Source: Aurantiochytrium sp. KH105 (Eukaryota > Sar > Bigyra > Thraustochytrida > Thraustochytriidae). Taken from it: a DNA stretch of 64,000 nucleotides. The position numbers and the translations under genes are program-made. Below the pieces are notes generated by a model. The model worked only from the letters and a program-made list of their open reading frames with translations, had not been told where the DNA came from and did no database searches. The stretch is from the NCBI GenBank assembly GCA_003116975.1, contig BGKB01000042.1, positions 62,001 through 126,000 on the forward strand, read 5' to 3'. This document shows positions 17,645 through 32,600 of this stretch, in pieces (within the stretch, counting starts at the first letter, position 1; every line of letters starts with the position of its first letter).

Positions 17645-20600
17645 CTACTCGCGGCTGCTCAAAAGCTCAAACCACTGGCGAAGTCCGTCGGCAAGAACCT
17701 CAGGCAGCGACTCCATATCCTTGAGAATCACATAAAGAGGAAACGGGTAGTCATCCAGGTAATTGCTCATTTTGACCTTGCCCTTGACGAAACTCGCCTG
17801 ACGCGTCGTCAGAATGCTTTCTTGGCCAGCAAACTCAACGATCACAAGAACAATCAGCACGCGTTGCGCCATCGCCTCGCGAACCATGCGCTTGACTCGC
17901 TCGCGAGCTGCCGAGTCGAAACGACCATCAGAGATGAAAAACGCAAGCTGACGGAACTCTGTCGTTTGCCCTGACGCTGAGGCATGAACTGCACCAAGGT
18001 CGTCCCGCGCGCGCTCGAACCGACGCAAAATCACCTGCAAACCTTCTTCAATCGAAGTCTTTTCCTGGTCGAATTTCACCTGCGAGACGATCGAAGCTCC
18101 ACTGTTGTCTGAAAAGGGTTGCGACAAATCATGGACCATGTCGACGCCGTCTCCAAAGCTCACAACGCCGACCTGGCCGACCTCTAACTTGGTCAAGGCC
18201 TTGCTAATCGTCACCAAAGCCGTCAATGCTAGATCTCCGCACATGGCCATAGACTTGGAGTCATCAATCGCCAAGAGGACCTGGTACTCGCGCTTGCTTG
18301 GCTTGGTTCTCCGGAGCCAGATCTTATCCTTGCGAAATTGACTCGCAATGTACGGGATCACGCGGCGCATATTGATTCGCTTGCCGGTTCGGTAGTCACC
18401 ACGAAGCTTCGAAGCCAGTGTTGGCTCCAGCAAAAGTCGGAGTTGCTCGCAAAGCCTCTGCGAGCTTTCATTCGTGTCGCCTGCCAGACGGCCCCAGCGC
18501 TCGCGATCAGCTTCGGACAGCTCCTCAAGCTTGACCGCCCTGCCAAAGGCATCCTCGTCATCCTCTGCGGCATCGTAATCTTTGCGTCGGGCGTCCGCCA
18601 GTGCGCCGCGCGCCTCCGCAACCTGCGCAGGAAGGTCCTTGTCGGTTTCGATCACGTGTCCTAGATCGTCCTCATCGACTTCGTTGTCCTTTTCGTCGTC
18701 AGAATGCCCGTCCTGATCGCCGTCGCGGGCTTTCTCGCTGTTCTCTTCCGTCTCTCCATCGACCTCGAGACCGGTGCGCTGCCGTTTCTTGCGTGGTTTC
18801 GACGATTGCGCCTCATTATCGTCCTTGGCGTCGTCATCATTCTTGTCGTCATTGCCGTCTGCGTCCTCGTCCTCGTCGTCCTCATCGGTCATCTTGCGCT
18901 TGCCTTCGCCTTGGTTTTCCCGCTCGTCGTTTTCTTCCTCCATGGCATCCTCGCCAGTCTTTCCTTCGTCCTCCTTTTCATCCTGGCCCTCGTCTTCATC
19001 TTCAGGAGGGAGACCTGCTTCATCGGTGGTATCCTGAGCAGAGGGCGCAAGAACTTGTGTCGTGGCTTCGGCTTTCGAGTCTGAAAACTCGTACGCGCGA
19101 TCATCCGCATCAGCGTCTTGTTCCTTGCCCTTTTCCTCATCTTGCTGGTTGGCATCGTCCAAACCGGCGTCGCTGTCTTCGCCATCGTCCTTGTCATTTT
19201 CATCCTTGCCTTCGTCGGCGAGCATCGAAAGACGTCTGTGCCAATGCTCCAAAGCACTTCCAGCGTCTCGCCATGGATTCGGTCGCTCACGCGCTTGTTG
19301 CTGGTCCTTGTCTTGATCTTGGTCCTGGCCTTCGTCTCCGTCGCGATCTTCGTCAAGCTGTGACTCGTCCTTGACCCAATCCTCGCGAGACGCGTCTCCT
19401 TCGTCCTGAGGTTTGCCGCGGCTCGAACTTTGCTGTCCGGGGTCCTTCTCCTTCGATTCGGACTCGTCTTGGTCCTCGGCATCCTCTGCGTGCTGAGCCG
19501 CAGACTGAGCCGCATCTTGCTTATCCTGATCGGCCTCATCGTCATTCTCGCCCGCCTTCGGAGCGTCTGTACCAAACGCCCGGTCCTCCATCTTATCGTC
19601 CTCGTCTTCAGCGGCTTGTTCGGGGAGTTGCACGGGCTTTTCGCTCGGGTCTTCGTCCTCCTTTTCCTCGTCCTTGTCCTCCTCATCGCCCTTGTCGCCT
19701 TCATCGTCGTCGACTTCCTCTTGGCCTTGATTCTCTGTGCGATCCTGATCCGCCTGCTCGCGGTCATTCTCCTCCGCATCGTTCTGGCCGGCATCATCAT
19801 CCTTGGCCTCAGCGTCTGCCTCGGCGTCCTCCTCCTCCTTGTCTTCGCCATCTTCGTCGGCACCATCACTAAGTGCGCCGTCAACATCCATTGCGCCGTC
19901 CTCGCCTTCGTCTGCGCCAGCTTCTTCCTCGTCCTCGTCTTCGTCAATTTGCATGTCCTCGGGAAGATCTTCGACCTCATCGTTGCGATCGTCCGGCAAG
20001 ACTTGCTCCTCTGCATCTTCGCCAGTAACGTCTTCATCTTCGTCCTGCGCGACATCCATGTTGCGCTCCTCGACATTGTCGGCTTCGTCGACACGATCAG
20101 GACCCTCGGCCTCGTCCTCGTCCTTGTCGCCCTTGGGATCCTGCTTGTTACGATCCTGCGCATCGTCGGGCTTTTCCTTTGGCTCTTGCTTATCCTTATC
20201 ATCCTCTTCATCTTCTTCTTTCGCGCGAAGCTCGTCATTGCCATCGTCGCCTTGCATGGGAGCGTCCTTCTCGAAGCTTTCCGGCTCATCGTCCCTGCCT
20301 TCGTCCTCGCTGTCTTCGTCGTCCTCGTTCCACAGCTTTTCGTCGACGACATGCTCGTCCTCGCGGTCGAGATCGCCCATTTCTCGGTCGAGCTCTTCTT
20401 CGTCATCCTCGTTGTTCTCTTCTTGATCCTCTTTTTGCTCAGGATCTTCCACATCAAAGATATCGCCTTCAAATTCGTTCTCCATCTCCATGCCATCGTC
20501 GCCCTTGCGCTCGTCGGGCTTTTCTTCCTCCTTTTTGTCCTGGTCGCCGTCCTCTTGCTCCTTCTTTTGGCCCAAAAGCTGTTCTTCGTCCTCGATTTCG

Positions 20601-23600
20601 TCGGTGACGTCTTCACGGCCCTTGCCTTCGCCCATGCCGGTGCCCTCTCCTTCACCAAAGGCTTCAGCGTCTTCACCTTCACCCTCTTCCTCCTCGTCAG
20701 GCGGCTTGCAAAACCCATTGCTTGCAAGACTTCGGAATACGCGAAGCATGAGAAACTCGAAGCGCCCCAAGTGTGCAAGAAACTCCACGCTCTGCACTTC
20801 CAGAGCTCGCACCGTGGCTTCCACTTGGCCCACAAAGTTCGATGCAAGCTCCACGAGCGCGCGAAGTCCACGTGACGAGTGCTCGTCGAGCCCACCGTCG
20901 CAGAGGGCAGTCAAGCAATCGCGAGACGCTGCGCCAACCCTTGTTGCCAGCTGCGTGACTCTTGTGCTCTTGAGCAAAGCCAGCTGCCGCTGGTGCTGTG
21001 CCACAATTCCGGAGGCTTGCGATTCACCCGACGTTTCTGTGAACGGAAGCAGCTCCGACCGCACATCCTGCATGATCACGAGAGCCAACTCGACAACCTC
21101 GTCAACGGATGCTGGCGCGGTCTGCTGAGACTGCGGGGACTGCCGCGAGGCCTTTTCCTTGTCGTCTTCCTGTGACTTGGCCGCTCGTTGCGCTTGGCCT
21201 TGCTCGTGTGTTGACGCCAGCGACGAGGCAGACAAGAGACTTGCGCCAAATTCGTCGCCCGTCGCCACGAGTTCGCGAACGTGAGCAACAACCTCGCGAA
21301 GGACCTGGGATGGAAGCCCGACGTGCTCAAGACCAACAGAAAGATCCGAAATGGCGCTTTGCACATCCCGCAGAACCTCTGGCAGCTCTTCCAGATGCTT
21401 GGTCTCATCGTGCGTGAGGCACAAATGGCCGAGACCGGGGCTCACGAGTGCCAGTGCCCGTGCCACGCGGTCCGCAAGTGTACGGACAGCCACGGCACCA
21501 TCGCCCTCGGCATGACTGCGGAGGTCGCTCAGTGTGGATAGCTTGCCAAGCATCGAGGAGGCGCCTCGTGCGCGAAGATATGCACTCACTTCGTCTGCAC
21601 CTGGTTGCGCCGCCAAGACCCGGAGGAAGTCCGCCAGTTCTTCTACGTTGCCTTGCAAAGCCTGCAGCATTTCCACAAGCCGCACATGGAGCTCGACACC
21701 TGCTTCGTCGAGCCTAGCGCTGCTCTGCGCAACACGCGCGAGATCAGCAGCAGCTTGCCGCAACGCCAGTCGCCCGTCCACGTGCAAAGCCAGCGCCTCA
21801 CGCTGGTCAACCATGATTTCCATGGCATGCTCACAAAAGCGAAGACCACGTTGCATTTGCATACGCGGAAGATCTGCCGAAAGCGCGCCCGAGACAATGT
21901 TAACACGGAGACGCTGGAGCTGCGCGAGGTCCTTGTAAAAGTCACGGTCTGATCGAGCAAAGAGCGCCGTGGCGGACGACGGCATGCCAATCTTCTCCAA
22001 ATCCTGCACCACGATGGGGCGCATCGAAAAGAGCTTCAGAGAGGTGCCACTGTCCTTTTGCTCCTCCTCGCCGATAGCGGCAAACAGCATGGCATTGTCA
22101 GCGCGTGCCTGTGAGAGACCTTCGTCACGGAGCGCGCGAAAGAAGTCGACCACCGCACGCTGCTTGGCACTTTGGGGGGCCTTGCCGGTTCGTAGGCTCT
22201 TGATGCGATCAATGACGGCCTCATTCATAGCGGCTGCGCGCGTTAGATCCTGACGCCAAGCCTCGCTTGAAAGCGCACGCGCCACGACCTTGCGCGCGAT
22301 CGTCTCCGTTTTAGTGGCCAGCTTGGGCAAGCGCAGCCCATAGCCACCCGGCGTGTCCATAAATGAGCCCGACACGTTCTCGCCACGAGCCTCAGAGGGA
22401 CTTGCCTTCACGCTTGCAAGAGACAGCTTGCCGACCGCAGGAAGGCGGGCCGTATCAATGTCATCCATCTCGACGAGGATTGCCTCGCCTTCACCTGAAC
22501 GGGGTTCCGTTCGCTTACCGACGCGACTGTCAAGCACGTGCTCAATCGTTTGGTAAGCAGGTTGCGCGAGAATCTCGTCGACGTCACCAGAGAGCTTGTG
22601 CAAAAGACGATGCGTCTTCTCTGCGCTGACCTTGAGCGCATAGTAGTTGCGGTCATCCCACTTGGCCAGCTTGACTTGATCTTTGAGCTTCTGCTTGATC
22701 AGCACGCGCTGGCGATCTGCCGTGGCGCGAATGTCGGCAATCCACTGCGCATAGTATCGCTCCAGATGCCAAAACTGGTGCTCCATGACCGTCAACGACT
22801 CGTCCGCAGAACCAGCATCTCCGTCAGCTTCGCGTGCTTCGCGTTTGCGACGCAAAAGCTCGCCCAATGCCCCAAGCATGCGAAGCCGCGTTTCAAAGCA
22901 ACCAAGCGTGGCAGTGCGAGCAAACTGGTCCATCGTCGAGAACAACACATCCGCAACTTCGGCGCTTTCTAGCTCGCCAGTGACGAGTGAATACGTCTCG
23001 TAGAACCACAGCTTGGCCTCGTCCTGAGACGCACGCGCGCGTTGTTCCAGCAGATAGGGCCAAGAGCGGAGCTCGAGCTTGCGCCAACGAACCACAAGTC
23101 GTACAAAAGGTGCCGTGAAGCCACGAATGCTCACGTCCTTGTGCGCGACCATCTCCCAGTCGTTGGCAATGCGCAAAAGGGTTTCAATACCTACCAGTGC
23201 GCGCATTAGCGGGCACGTCAGCGGCAGTTCGCGGAGCCGCATCGTCAACTTGGCAAGCTGCAGCAGAGGCGCATTATCCGGCCAGCTGGCAAGGAGCTCG
23301 TCCAGCTTTGCAGAAAGTTGAATGAGCGGTACCTCCAACAACGCGACCTCCTCCACAAAACTGTCTTGGTTCAGGTTCTTCTTGACCGGTACCACCTCGC
23401 CGAGATCGACCGTAACATCCTGAGGCTCATCTGCCAATGGCGCGAGTTTTACGCGACGCTGGCAGTCCTGGGCGCCGAGTGCCAGAGCCAGCACATGGGC
23501 ACCAAGGATTCCTCCACGATTTTCATCGACGCCAAGTTCCAGAGGATCCGCAAAGATACCGGCAGCATGGTAGCCAACACCAAGATAAGCCTCTGCGACG

Positions 23601-26600
23601 CGAAGCAGAGGCTGAGGCGCAGTCGTACCGCGATTACGCATCGACGAACCCATCAAGAGTAGAGATACCACGCGATCGACGATGGCTACATACGATTTGT
23701 GGTCCAAGCCTTCGAGCCTTGCCGCACTATTTTCGTCATCACCGTCCGCATTCTCGCCCTCCTCGTCACTCCCGTTTCCGTCATTGCCCATGTCCTGGTC
23801 ATCTCCGACGGCCAACTCATCGAGGTCGTCCAAGACCTTTTTGGCTACCCGATCAAACTCCTCATGAAAGTCGGGAAACATCTCGCGAAAGGAGGCCTCT
23901 TCCTGCGCCTTGATTGCTTCTGGCGTACCAGCAGCAAGATGCTCGCGAGTCTTGTACTTGAAAGTTTGGTTTGCCTCCTCCTCGCGCACTTTGCGTTCGC
24001 GCTTTTCCGTGAGGAACTCTTCAGTAAAGGCTGCAAGAATATTAGAGAGCGTGCTCCATGCGTCGGATGCGCCGAGTTTTGGCTCATTCTCCCCGCCGCG
24101 ATTCTTGCGGTTCTGCGACTGACGCGCTTGCAGCAGCGTTGAGGCGCGCGCAAAGACTGCTTCCAACATGCGGGTCCACGTGCGTTTGCTGACCATGTCG
24201 CGCGTCTCCACGAGTGTGGACTGAAGTGCATCGAGAGGGTTCCCAAAACGAGTGTCTGCGATTCCAACCGCTGTCGATGGGAAAGCGCCAAGCACACGAC
24301 GAACTTCGCTGAGCTTTTCTGCGCGACGCGCGGCTTCGGAGCCACGTCGAGCCTCGACACCAAGAACTCGCAAGCCGTGCTGCAGACGACGAAGCGAGAC
24401 CTGCACGGGCCTGACGACATCTTCGTAGCCCTGGAAATCGCGATCCAGGCTCGCGCAGAGCTGACGACACGCTTCCAACAACATATCTTCCTGCATATCG
24501 GCATCCTGAGCACGCATTTGCACCGCGCGGACAATACCGAGAACACGGTCAACCGCGCCAATTGAGGTGTTGAACTCAAAGACTGCCGCATGCAAAGCTG
24601 GGAAGCCTGCCTCACCGCTCGACGGCCGATGGACAACTTGCTCATGGAGCTGAACAATCTCTTCTTGCAAGGCCCCATCGCGAGCCAACAGGCCTTCATG
24701 CGCGTGCGCCAGAGGTCCAAAGGCACGGCCTGTGACGCAGTCATTTTCGCGACGGACTTCGAGCTCGCGCACGATCTCCCGGCGCGCGCCTTCAGCACGA
24801 AGAAGACGTACTTGCGGCTTGAGGCATGGATCGACAGCAGAGTTCGGCGAGAGAACGTGAAGTCGGAAAAGAGCTAGCATCGTCGAGGCAAGCGCAATGT
24901 CTTGTCGCGCAACGCCCGAGCGAAGCGTTGAGAGCGCCGATCGAAGCGTGCAGTCCACGAGATGAGACCCAAGAGCCCCAAGCTTCTCGTCCAAGACATC
25001 AAGCAGAGCGCCAAAAACGGCCTCGCCATCGTCTGCAAAGCTTTTGCCGAGAATTCGCGACTCTAGCAAGTCAAGCGATGCCGAGAAGGAGCAAATAACG
25101 CGCAGCGTCGAGAGGAGCTCCCGCGCGAAGAGGCGCCGTTCATCGCGGAGAACCTCTGCCACCTTGGACTGGCGAGCGGCAGCTTTACCATCAGACTTCT
25201 CTGCGAAAGTCGTCTCGCTGAGGAGATGTGCAAATAGAATCTGAAGCTGTCCCAAGCGCATCGCACGATCGCGGATGGAGACGGGTTCCCCAAATGGCGT
25301 CGTCGACCGGTCTCGAGGCTGATTTCTGTCCATACCGACACCGCTTCCGCGCACGACGCGAAAGATGACGAGACTTGCCACATCCTGGACCAGACGGGGC
25401 ATACCCGCGCTGAGAGTGTCGGCAAAGACGTCGATCTCCACAAAGGGGGTCCACGCCTTTCTCTTGAACATGAACTTTGCAAGGTCCTCGCGAATGTGTG
25501 CACTGGCGTCTGCATCAATGCTCTCTCTCGAATTGAAGGTGGCTCCGGAAATGGCCTCGTACAGACCATGCAGGAGGTCAAGCTCGAGGTTTTCGCACGG
25601 AGCCCCCGCGTCACGACGCAGGGCAAGCTCCTTGAAAGGCACAATCAAATGCGGTGGGAGCGACGAAGCCTCGAGGGCGTATCCGAGGGTGTCCTCCGCG
25701 GATTGCACGTCAAACGCGCCCGGCGTGCCATCCTCGTTGCGAGAAAAGGCTTCTGCACACAAATGGAGCAGCGCACGGCACGCCCAGGCGTCCATCAAAG
25801 GTTGGAGCTGAACAAAGCCCCAACCCCGACTGGCTTCTGGAGCTTGTCCATGGAGCGACTTGCTCAGCTCAGGATCGGCGAGCTGACTCATGTCCTCTGC
25901 GGACATCAATGACCAAGTGTCCACTGCGCCCAGCATCTTATACTCTGTGTTCGCCCGTTGCACCAAGGTCTGCTTGCCCTCAAGCGTGCGAGAGATGCGC
26001 TGCACAATGCCATCAACAGCTGCGGCACTCTCCTCGAGCGCATCCGAACTGGAAGCTCGTTGTGCGTTTGCCCAGCGAATCGCACACGCCGCATCTACGA
26101 GCGTATGCCGCTGGGCCGCAGTCATGAGCAGTGCCAGGTGGCCAGACTCGAGCGCATCCCGGAACGAAGTTGCCGCGTCCTGCAGCCAACTGCGCCTCGA
26201 GAGATCCACAACCTTGACAAGAGACTCAAAGAGGTCCGCTGACCTCATGGGTCGTGGCTGACCACACTGTCTCCAGAGATCCCGGGCCAAGCGCAACTCA
26301 TCCTGAGCACCATTTTGACCCCTCCCGTTCGTTGTCGTGCCGCAAAAGGCCACGAAGCAATTGCTGCTGCGCACACCAAGAGCCCGATCCGTTCGTTTGA
26401 AAGCATGTTCCAAGTCCTGTGCGGCCCGGCGGACCATCTCATCTTCCTCCAGTCCTTCGCGCACAAGCTTGCTTGCTTTCGCTGCAGCACGAGCCTCCAA
26501 GGAAACTTTACCCACAGCGTGTTGAAGCGGCGATGCGTCCTTTGAGGTCCACTCGACATGAACTTGACAGAGAATCCGCACCATATTAGCATGAATTTCC

Positions 26601-29600
26601 ACAACATCACGAAGTTGCATCAAAAGCGCATCGCGTACGTCGGCATCGACACGATCACACTGGCCAAGCAACGACGTGGAAGCCGCTTGCACAAATTTCT
26701 CGAGTGAGCGCAAAAGAACAGGAAGAACGGCCGCGCCGGGGACGCGCAAGTCCGCCTTAGACAGCTTCCCGCGATCGCAGAGCTCCACAGCGTCAAGCAA
26801 AGACTGGACATTTTCCATGATTGCACTTCCGGCCCCATCTCCAGAGCCGAGCTTTGGCAATTTTGCTTCCGCAATGTGAGAACGAATCCACAAGGAGACA
26901 AGTAAACGAACAATGTGTCCTTGCGCCACAGCCGGCTCATCGACGAGGCAGGCATCAAACGTCTGAGATTCAAGAACGGAGGGGATCGAAGTATCCTTTT
27001 CCATGGATGCAACGAGATTGTTGTACCTTTCTTGCACCGCCACGACCAAATCGCTTGCCTCTTGACTCGTGGCTTGCGCAAAAGCTGTGCGGAGACTCCA
27101 GTCCGAAGACGAAGCCGCGTGAATAAAGTGCGCAATTGCAGCACGCGCCGCGCTCGCCTTACTCTTATCATCGTTTGACTCCACAGTCCGAGTTTCCGAC
27201 GCGGGCGTCGCATATTGTAACGTTTGCGCAAGCGCGGCGCCGGACTGGAGTACCCCGAGGAGACGAGCGTCGCCATCGCCCAGAATGGGAGCGCACGCCC
27301 ACGGAAAGCGACTTGTATTGAGTGCAAGTGTGGAGTCCGGAATGTTACCGGCGGCTCGCGCAACTGTTGCGTCCCAGGGCATTGTTACATCGAAGCATGC
27401 CTCGAAGCTAAGTCGGAGTGCCTCGTCAGGTCGCGATCCGCAGACCGAGAAACTGTCAAAGGTACGGTACATCTTGGCCCAACGTACGAGCGAACTCGGC
27501 GTCGCCACTTCAGTGCATGCACGTTCAGAGCTTTCTGCAAGGACCGAAAAGGCACCTAGCATGCACATGGCCGCCTGCGAAGAAATTCCGAGATGCGCCA
27601 GTGCGCGCTCGGCATCTCCAGACGCGAGCGTGGCCCCCCACGAAGGTGATAGGAGCGCAATTTCTACACAGCGATTTCGCATGGCACGCGACACCTCGCC
27701 AAAGGCCGGGTCAGCTACAAGAAAGATCCGAAAATCCTTGTGAGGACGAATGATACGCGGCTTGCCGTTCACCATACCGCACTCGTTGATCATGAGCTCG
27801 CCACCCATCTCCAGCACCGGATTGAGGCGGTCTAACACTGTGGGATTGCACAAGTTTGCGTTGTTCAGTACCACCCAGTCACCTCGCTCCATTGCGCGGA
27901 CCAAGGTACCATCAACCCACTCAAAGGCTCCTAACAATGAACCTGATTTGGAAGCCGCCAGCTCGGCCTCCCATTCCGTTTTCAAGCGGGAAAGATCCGA
28001 GCGGTAGACCTCCAGGTGAAGAGGCTCCAGACCATACGGATTGGACTCGTCTACAACTTCGCCAAGGTCCGCAAACATAGCGTCAAGCTCTGCGCGAGGG
28101 AGAAGCTCGGGGCCATGAACGAGCAAATGGCGATGGGCCTCAAGTGTCTCTGCGCGCTGCAACGCATCTGCATTCATGCTTTCGTCCCCGAGGACCACGA
28201 GGTGGCGAAGAGTGTTGCAGCACACTGCCGTCAACCCAGTGCGAAGTTCGCGGACCTTTCGGTCGAGATCGACCTGCTCAAAGCACCCCAAGAGTTCTGT
28301 AGAGTCGGTGGAGCTCGTCACGGCAAACTCGTGCAATCGACGTCCGCAAAGTTGGGCGAAGGCACGAAGAATTGCCGTCTTGCCGGTCCCGCTTGCTCCG
28401 AGCAAGAGCACAGGCCACTGTTTGTCAACGCAATGCGCAATATGTTCGACCGTGGGCAGCGCGCTGCGAGGGATGAACCCTGTCGGCAGCTCTGCCTCGT
28501 CGCAAGCGGTGCGCTGGTTGCTCGTGTACGGAGATCGCGCTACACTCGCGGCGCCTACAGAAAGACTTGTTCGGGACGTCCGCAGCTCGATACGGCGCTG
28601 AGACCATGCAGCGCCAAAATGTTCTGCAAATGCCGCGCGCATCTTTTCGCGATCCTCCTCAGTGCGGAGGCGATCAAAGTACACGAGGCCAGCGTGACGT
28701 ACAATCGCTGCCCCCATGTCGACTGCGCCGGCGCACAGTTCGCACAAGCGAAAAATGTCACGAAGATTAAACTCCCACGGTGCACCTGCGCGCGCATACT
28801 TCATCGTCTTGATTGTGTCATGGACAATGGAGCTATTGAAGGCAATGAGGCGGTCCGCAAGCGCACGATCCATCTCTGGGTACATTTTGGACACAATAAA
28901 TCCGTAATCCTCGTCGGTGAGCTGCTGCACAAAGACCTTGGTGAATCGGTTCAGAAAACTCTTGGGCAAACCCTTTCTCCCGCCGCCTTGCTGCACCGGG
29001 TTCTGAGCCGCGAACACCCGAAAGGATGGCGGGCAGTGAAAAGACTGGTTCAGCTCTGGCACGTACACAGTGCCTCGATGATCGAGACATGCGTTGAGGC
29101 CTTCGAGCACCGACTGGGATGCCAGATTCAATTCATCGAGCAGGACCCAGTCTCCTGCCTTGAGAGCAGCGAGGAAAACGCCGTCGCTCCAGGTAAATTT
29201 CGCTCCCGAGGAGACCTTGTCCGCGACAGCACCTTCCTCGGTCGAGTTGGCCGCAGCGGGAATATCAGACCCAATTAGATCAGCAAAATCTGTCTGCTCC
29301 GAAAGATTGATGCGTACGAGGCGATGACCCGATCGTTTCGCAAGAGAGTCAATGAGACTGGTCTTACCAACGCCAGGGCTACCCTCCAATAGGATGGGGC
29401 GCTCCAGCTGCATGGCGCGAAGAACTCGTGCAAGGTTTTCCGAGGTCGTCGGCGCGTCAAGGGCGTACCCTACGCCGTCGGGGCCAGACAGAGTGTCACC
29501 CACAGGGCCACGCGAGATGTAAAAGGGATGCAAACCAAAACGCGAGTCCAAATCTTCCTCGGTACTCATGTGCACGATGGCTTCGTCGGACACAACGACA

Positions 29601-32600
29601 CTAACGCTCATGTCCCCAGAAGGGCCCAATTTGCGCATCATGGGAGCGTCACGGGTATTCTCCACGAAAAAGCTTCGAAGCAAGAGATCACCCTTCTCGC
29701 GCACCGCAACCTGGGTGTCCAGAGGCACTAGTTCAAGGAGAAACGCGCATGACTTTGCACGAAGGCTACGGCAGCTTTCCTCGGAAACGCCCGAGCCCAG
29801 ACCAAGACCATCGAGGAGGACGAGGCCTGCGCCATGAAGGAACGCCGTCCATGGCTCAATGTTTGCAGTTTGCGTGACGTGCACCATAAAAGCGGCCCAG
29901 GAAATGAGATCACGAAGGGTGAGCTGAATGAGCGCGTGGTCATTCTGTGCGGGCCCATTAAACCACGTGTAAAAAGTAGCGAGGGCCTGCGCGAGAGCAG
30001 AGCGGGCCTCTGCATCCTTCATCCCCGCCGACGCTGCAACTGCGTTCAAATGCCGCTGCAAAATGAGAACAAGGTCGGCCTCGTCGTGCACGGGTGGGAT
30101 CCAAATTTCTGTGAAGCGATTCCGAAGCGCGGGTGAAAGTTCGCGCTTGCCGTAATCACCACCCGGATTCATTGTGGCCAAAATGCGAAAGGTATCGTGT
30201 GCGACGATCTCCTCTACTTGATCGCCGCCCCGTTCAGCAAGAAAGAGCGTGCGGGAAGGCTCGAGAACACTATTGAGTCGCTCGAGGACGGCATCCTCGG
30301 CCAGCGAAAGTTCGTCGAGCAAGAACATGTCGCCCTTTCGCATGGAGTCAATCAATGGACCGTCCTGCCATTCAAAGAGGGCTCTGTAGCGCCGCACGAG
30401 TGAAATGATCTCTTGAAGAGAAGCCCGGGAGTCCTCGGATGCATCTGCCAAAGAGTTCACCCGAGACGTCGCGCGAGACTCGAGCTCATCAAGGCTCGCG
30501 CAAGAGTCGCGATCCCAGCCATGTGCTGATGCGAGCTCCCATGCACGCGTTTGGAGCTGGTTCTTGTTGCGCATCGGCCGCAGACTACCGAGAATATCAG
30601 CCGTGTCGGTGTTTTGGTGACAATTGAGAATTTGCAGAGCCAGATCCGCCTCGATGGCAAGCATCTGGCACACGGTGGTTTTGCCGCATCCCGTTTCGCC
30701 AATGAGAAGAGCGGGCTCCTTCACCTCGAGGCAGCGTCGCACAAGGGCGTACGTTCGCCGCATGGCGCGCGTTGGGACAACCTTGCTCACGCCCTCGGCC
30801 TGTGCGCGTTCTCCGGAACAACCTGCAAATGCTGTGCCTTCCCCAGCAGGGTACAAGAGGGCATCCGTGAGTTGTGTCTTGCAGCGCTTTTCAATCACGC
30901 CCTGCACAATTCTCTTGTCAGCATCTGACCGGACACGGTCACCGAGAAGACGAAAACCCTCTACGGCAAGTTCCTCGTAAGTCGTGGGATTCCGATTAGC
31001 CCACCGCAAAAGGTCGCGCGGGGTAATGAAGCCTTCCTTGCCAGCAAAAAGTTTACTCTGTTGACGGTGCATTTGCAAGTCCGTCATCACATTGACCAAG
31101 ACTTTGCAAAATGTCGGCGCGAGCGCGCAGCGCTTGTTCAGGATCGTCTCCAGCTCCTTTGTCGGGATCTCGCCAACATGCAGCTCGAGAAACCGGTTCC
31201 TAAACGCGCGCGAAAGCATCTTGCGGCCGCCGTAGAGACCCGGCGGGTTCTGCGTCGCGAAAAGCATAAAGTTCGGATGCGGCTTGACGACTTCTTGGGT
31301 TTCTGGAATAAAAACCTCGCGGTTGTCGTCCAGAAGACGGTTCAGAGCCTCGAGGACTTCGGAAGGCGCAAGGTTCAGCTCGTCGAGCACAATCCAATAG
31401 CCATTGCGCACGGCTTCCACCAGGGCACCCTCGCGGAAGACGAGGTTACCCCTCTCGTCGCTCACGTAGGAACCCATGTACTCCTGCAGGTCGGTATGTT
31501 CGTGATTATTAATACGAACACACTTGTAGCCTGCCTTCGCTGCTAGGTACGACACCATGGTGGTTTTGCCGCTACTTGTGGGTCCTTGAAGCAACACGGG
31601 ATACTTTTGCGCTGCGATCGCTCGCGCAAGCGCCTGAATATTACGCAAGACAAGGGGTGTCTCCACAAAGGAGGAAATAAGGCTCGCAGCCGCCCGGTCC
31701 TCGGCCGCTGCCTCGAGCTTGAGGGCTTCTGCCGCTGGGCTGGACTCGGGCATTGCGTCTGCGGCTGGACGGGTCAAGCGCGGGCCCTTGAGAAGCCAGA
31801 ACTTGTCGCAGAGAATGTAGTTGTTGCGCGTGCTCTTGGTTCCTGGACAACGAGGGGCGCTCTCCAAGGCCTTGACACTAACATCAGCAACGAAGGTCTT
31901 TTTCAGCAGTTTGGACATGGCTTTGAGCGACTTCTCGTTGAGAAGAGTCGCAAAGGTCATGACGAAGCTCTCGTATAGCGCACGTGCAAGGCCAAAGCCT
32001 TTGGTGAGGAGAACTCTCGTCGTGAGCAGGGCGCGGCACAAGGTCCGCAGACTGTACCTTGGCGGCTGATTGGCACCATCCAGCAAGGTTTGCTCGTTTG
32101 CACGCTTGCGCGCCGTGAGGTAAAGGTCGACGATTTCATGCACGGGCGGATTGGGAATGTCGTCCAAATAGAGCCCGACTACGAGCTGAAGATCGGCGGC
32201 ATCTTCGACCTCGTCGACGAAAAGCTCGGTAAAGCGGCTCCGCAACGCTGGTGGAAGGTCACGCTTGCCCACGTCGGTGGCTGGATTCATTGCTGCAAAG
32301 ATGCGAAAGTCTGGATGGCGCTCCACGCGCTCCAGATCGCCTCTTTCCGTGAGGGACAGCGTGCCGTCTTCGTCATCGAGTAGGGCACTCAAACGCTCGA
32401 GCGTCTCGCCGCTTGCGAGGTTTATCTCATCGAGGAGTACCCAATCTCCGGCCCTAATGGCCTTGACAAGTGCACCTTCCTCAAAAGAGAAGGCGAAGCT
32501 GTTTTCAACACGTTTACGCTGTCGCTCAAAGCGATATGCTTCGGCACGAAAGTCCTCCCAGATTGCCTCGCGTTCAGCGAGCTCGCGAGCATCCATCTCA

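Noticed and set aside
19430-20875. Plus-strand open frame that looks like a multi-pass membrane protein
   Set aside because: It is antisense to the midasin Asp/Glu-rich region. Reversed GAC/GAT and GAG/GAA codons read as Val/Ile and Leu/Phe, producing a false hydrophobic protein.
18889-20895. Minus-strand Thr/Arg/Lys-rich open frame
   Set aside because: Frame-shifted shadow of the same acidic region of midasin. Low complexity, no domain.
28016-29278. 420-codon plus-strand frame
   Set aside because: Antisense to AAA modules of midasin; no independent domain.
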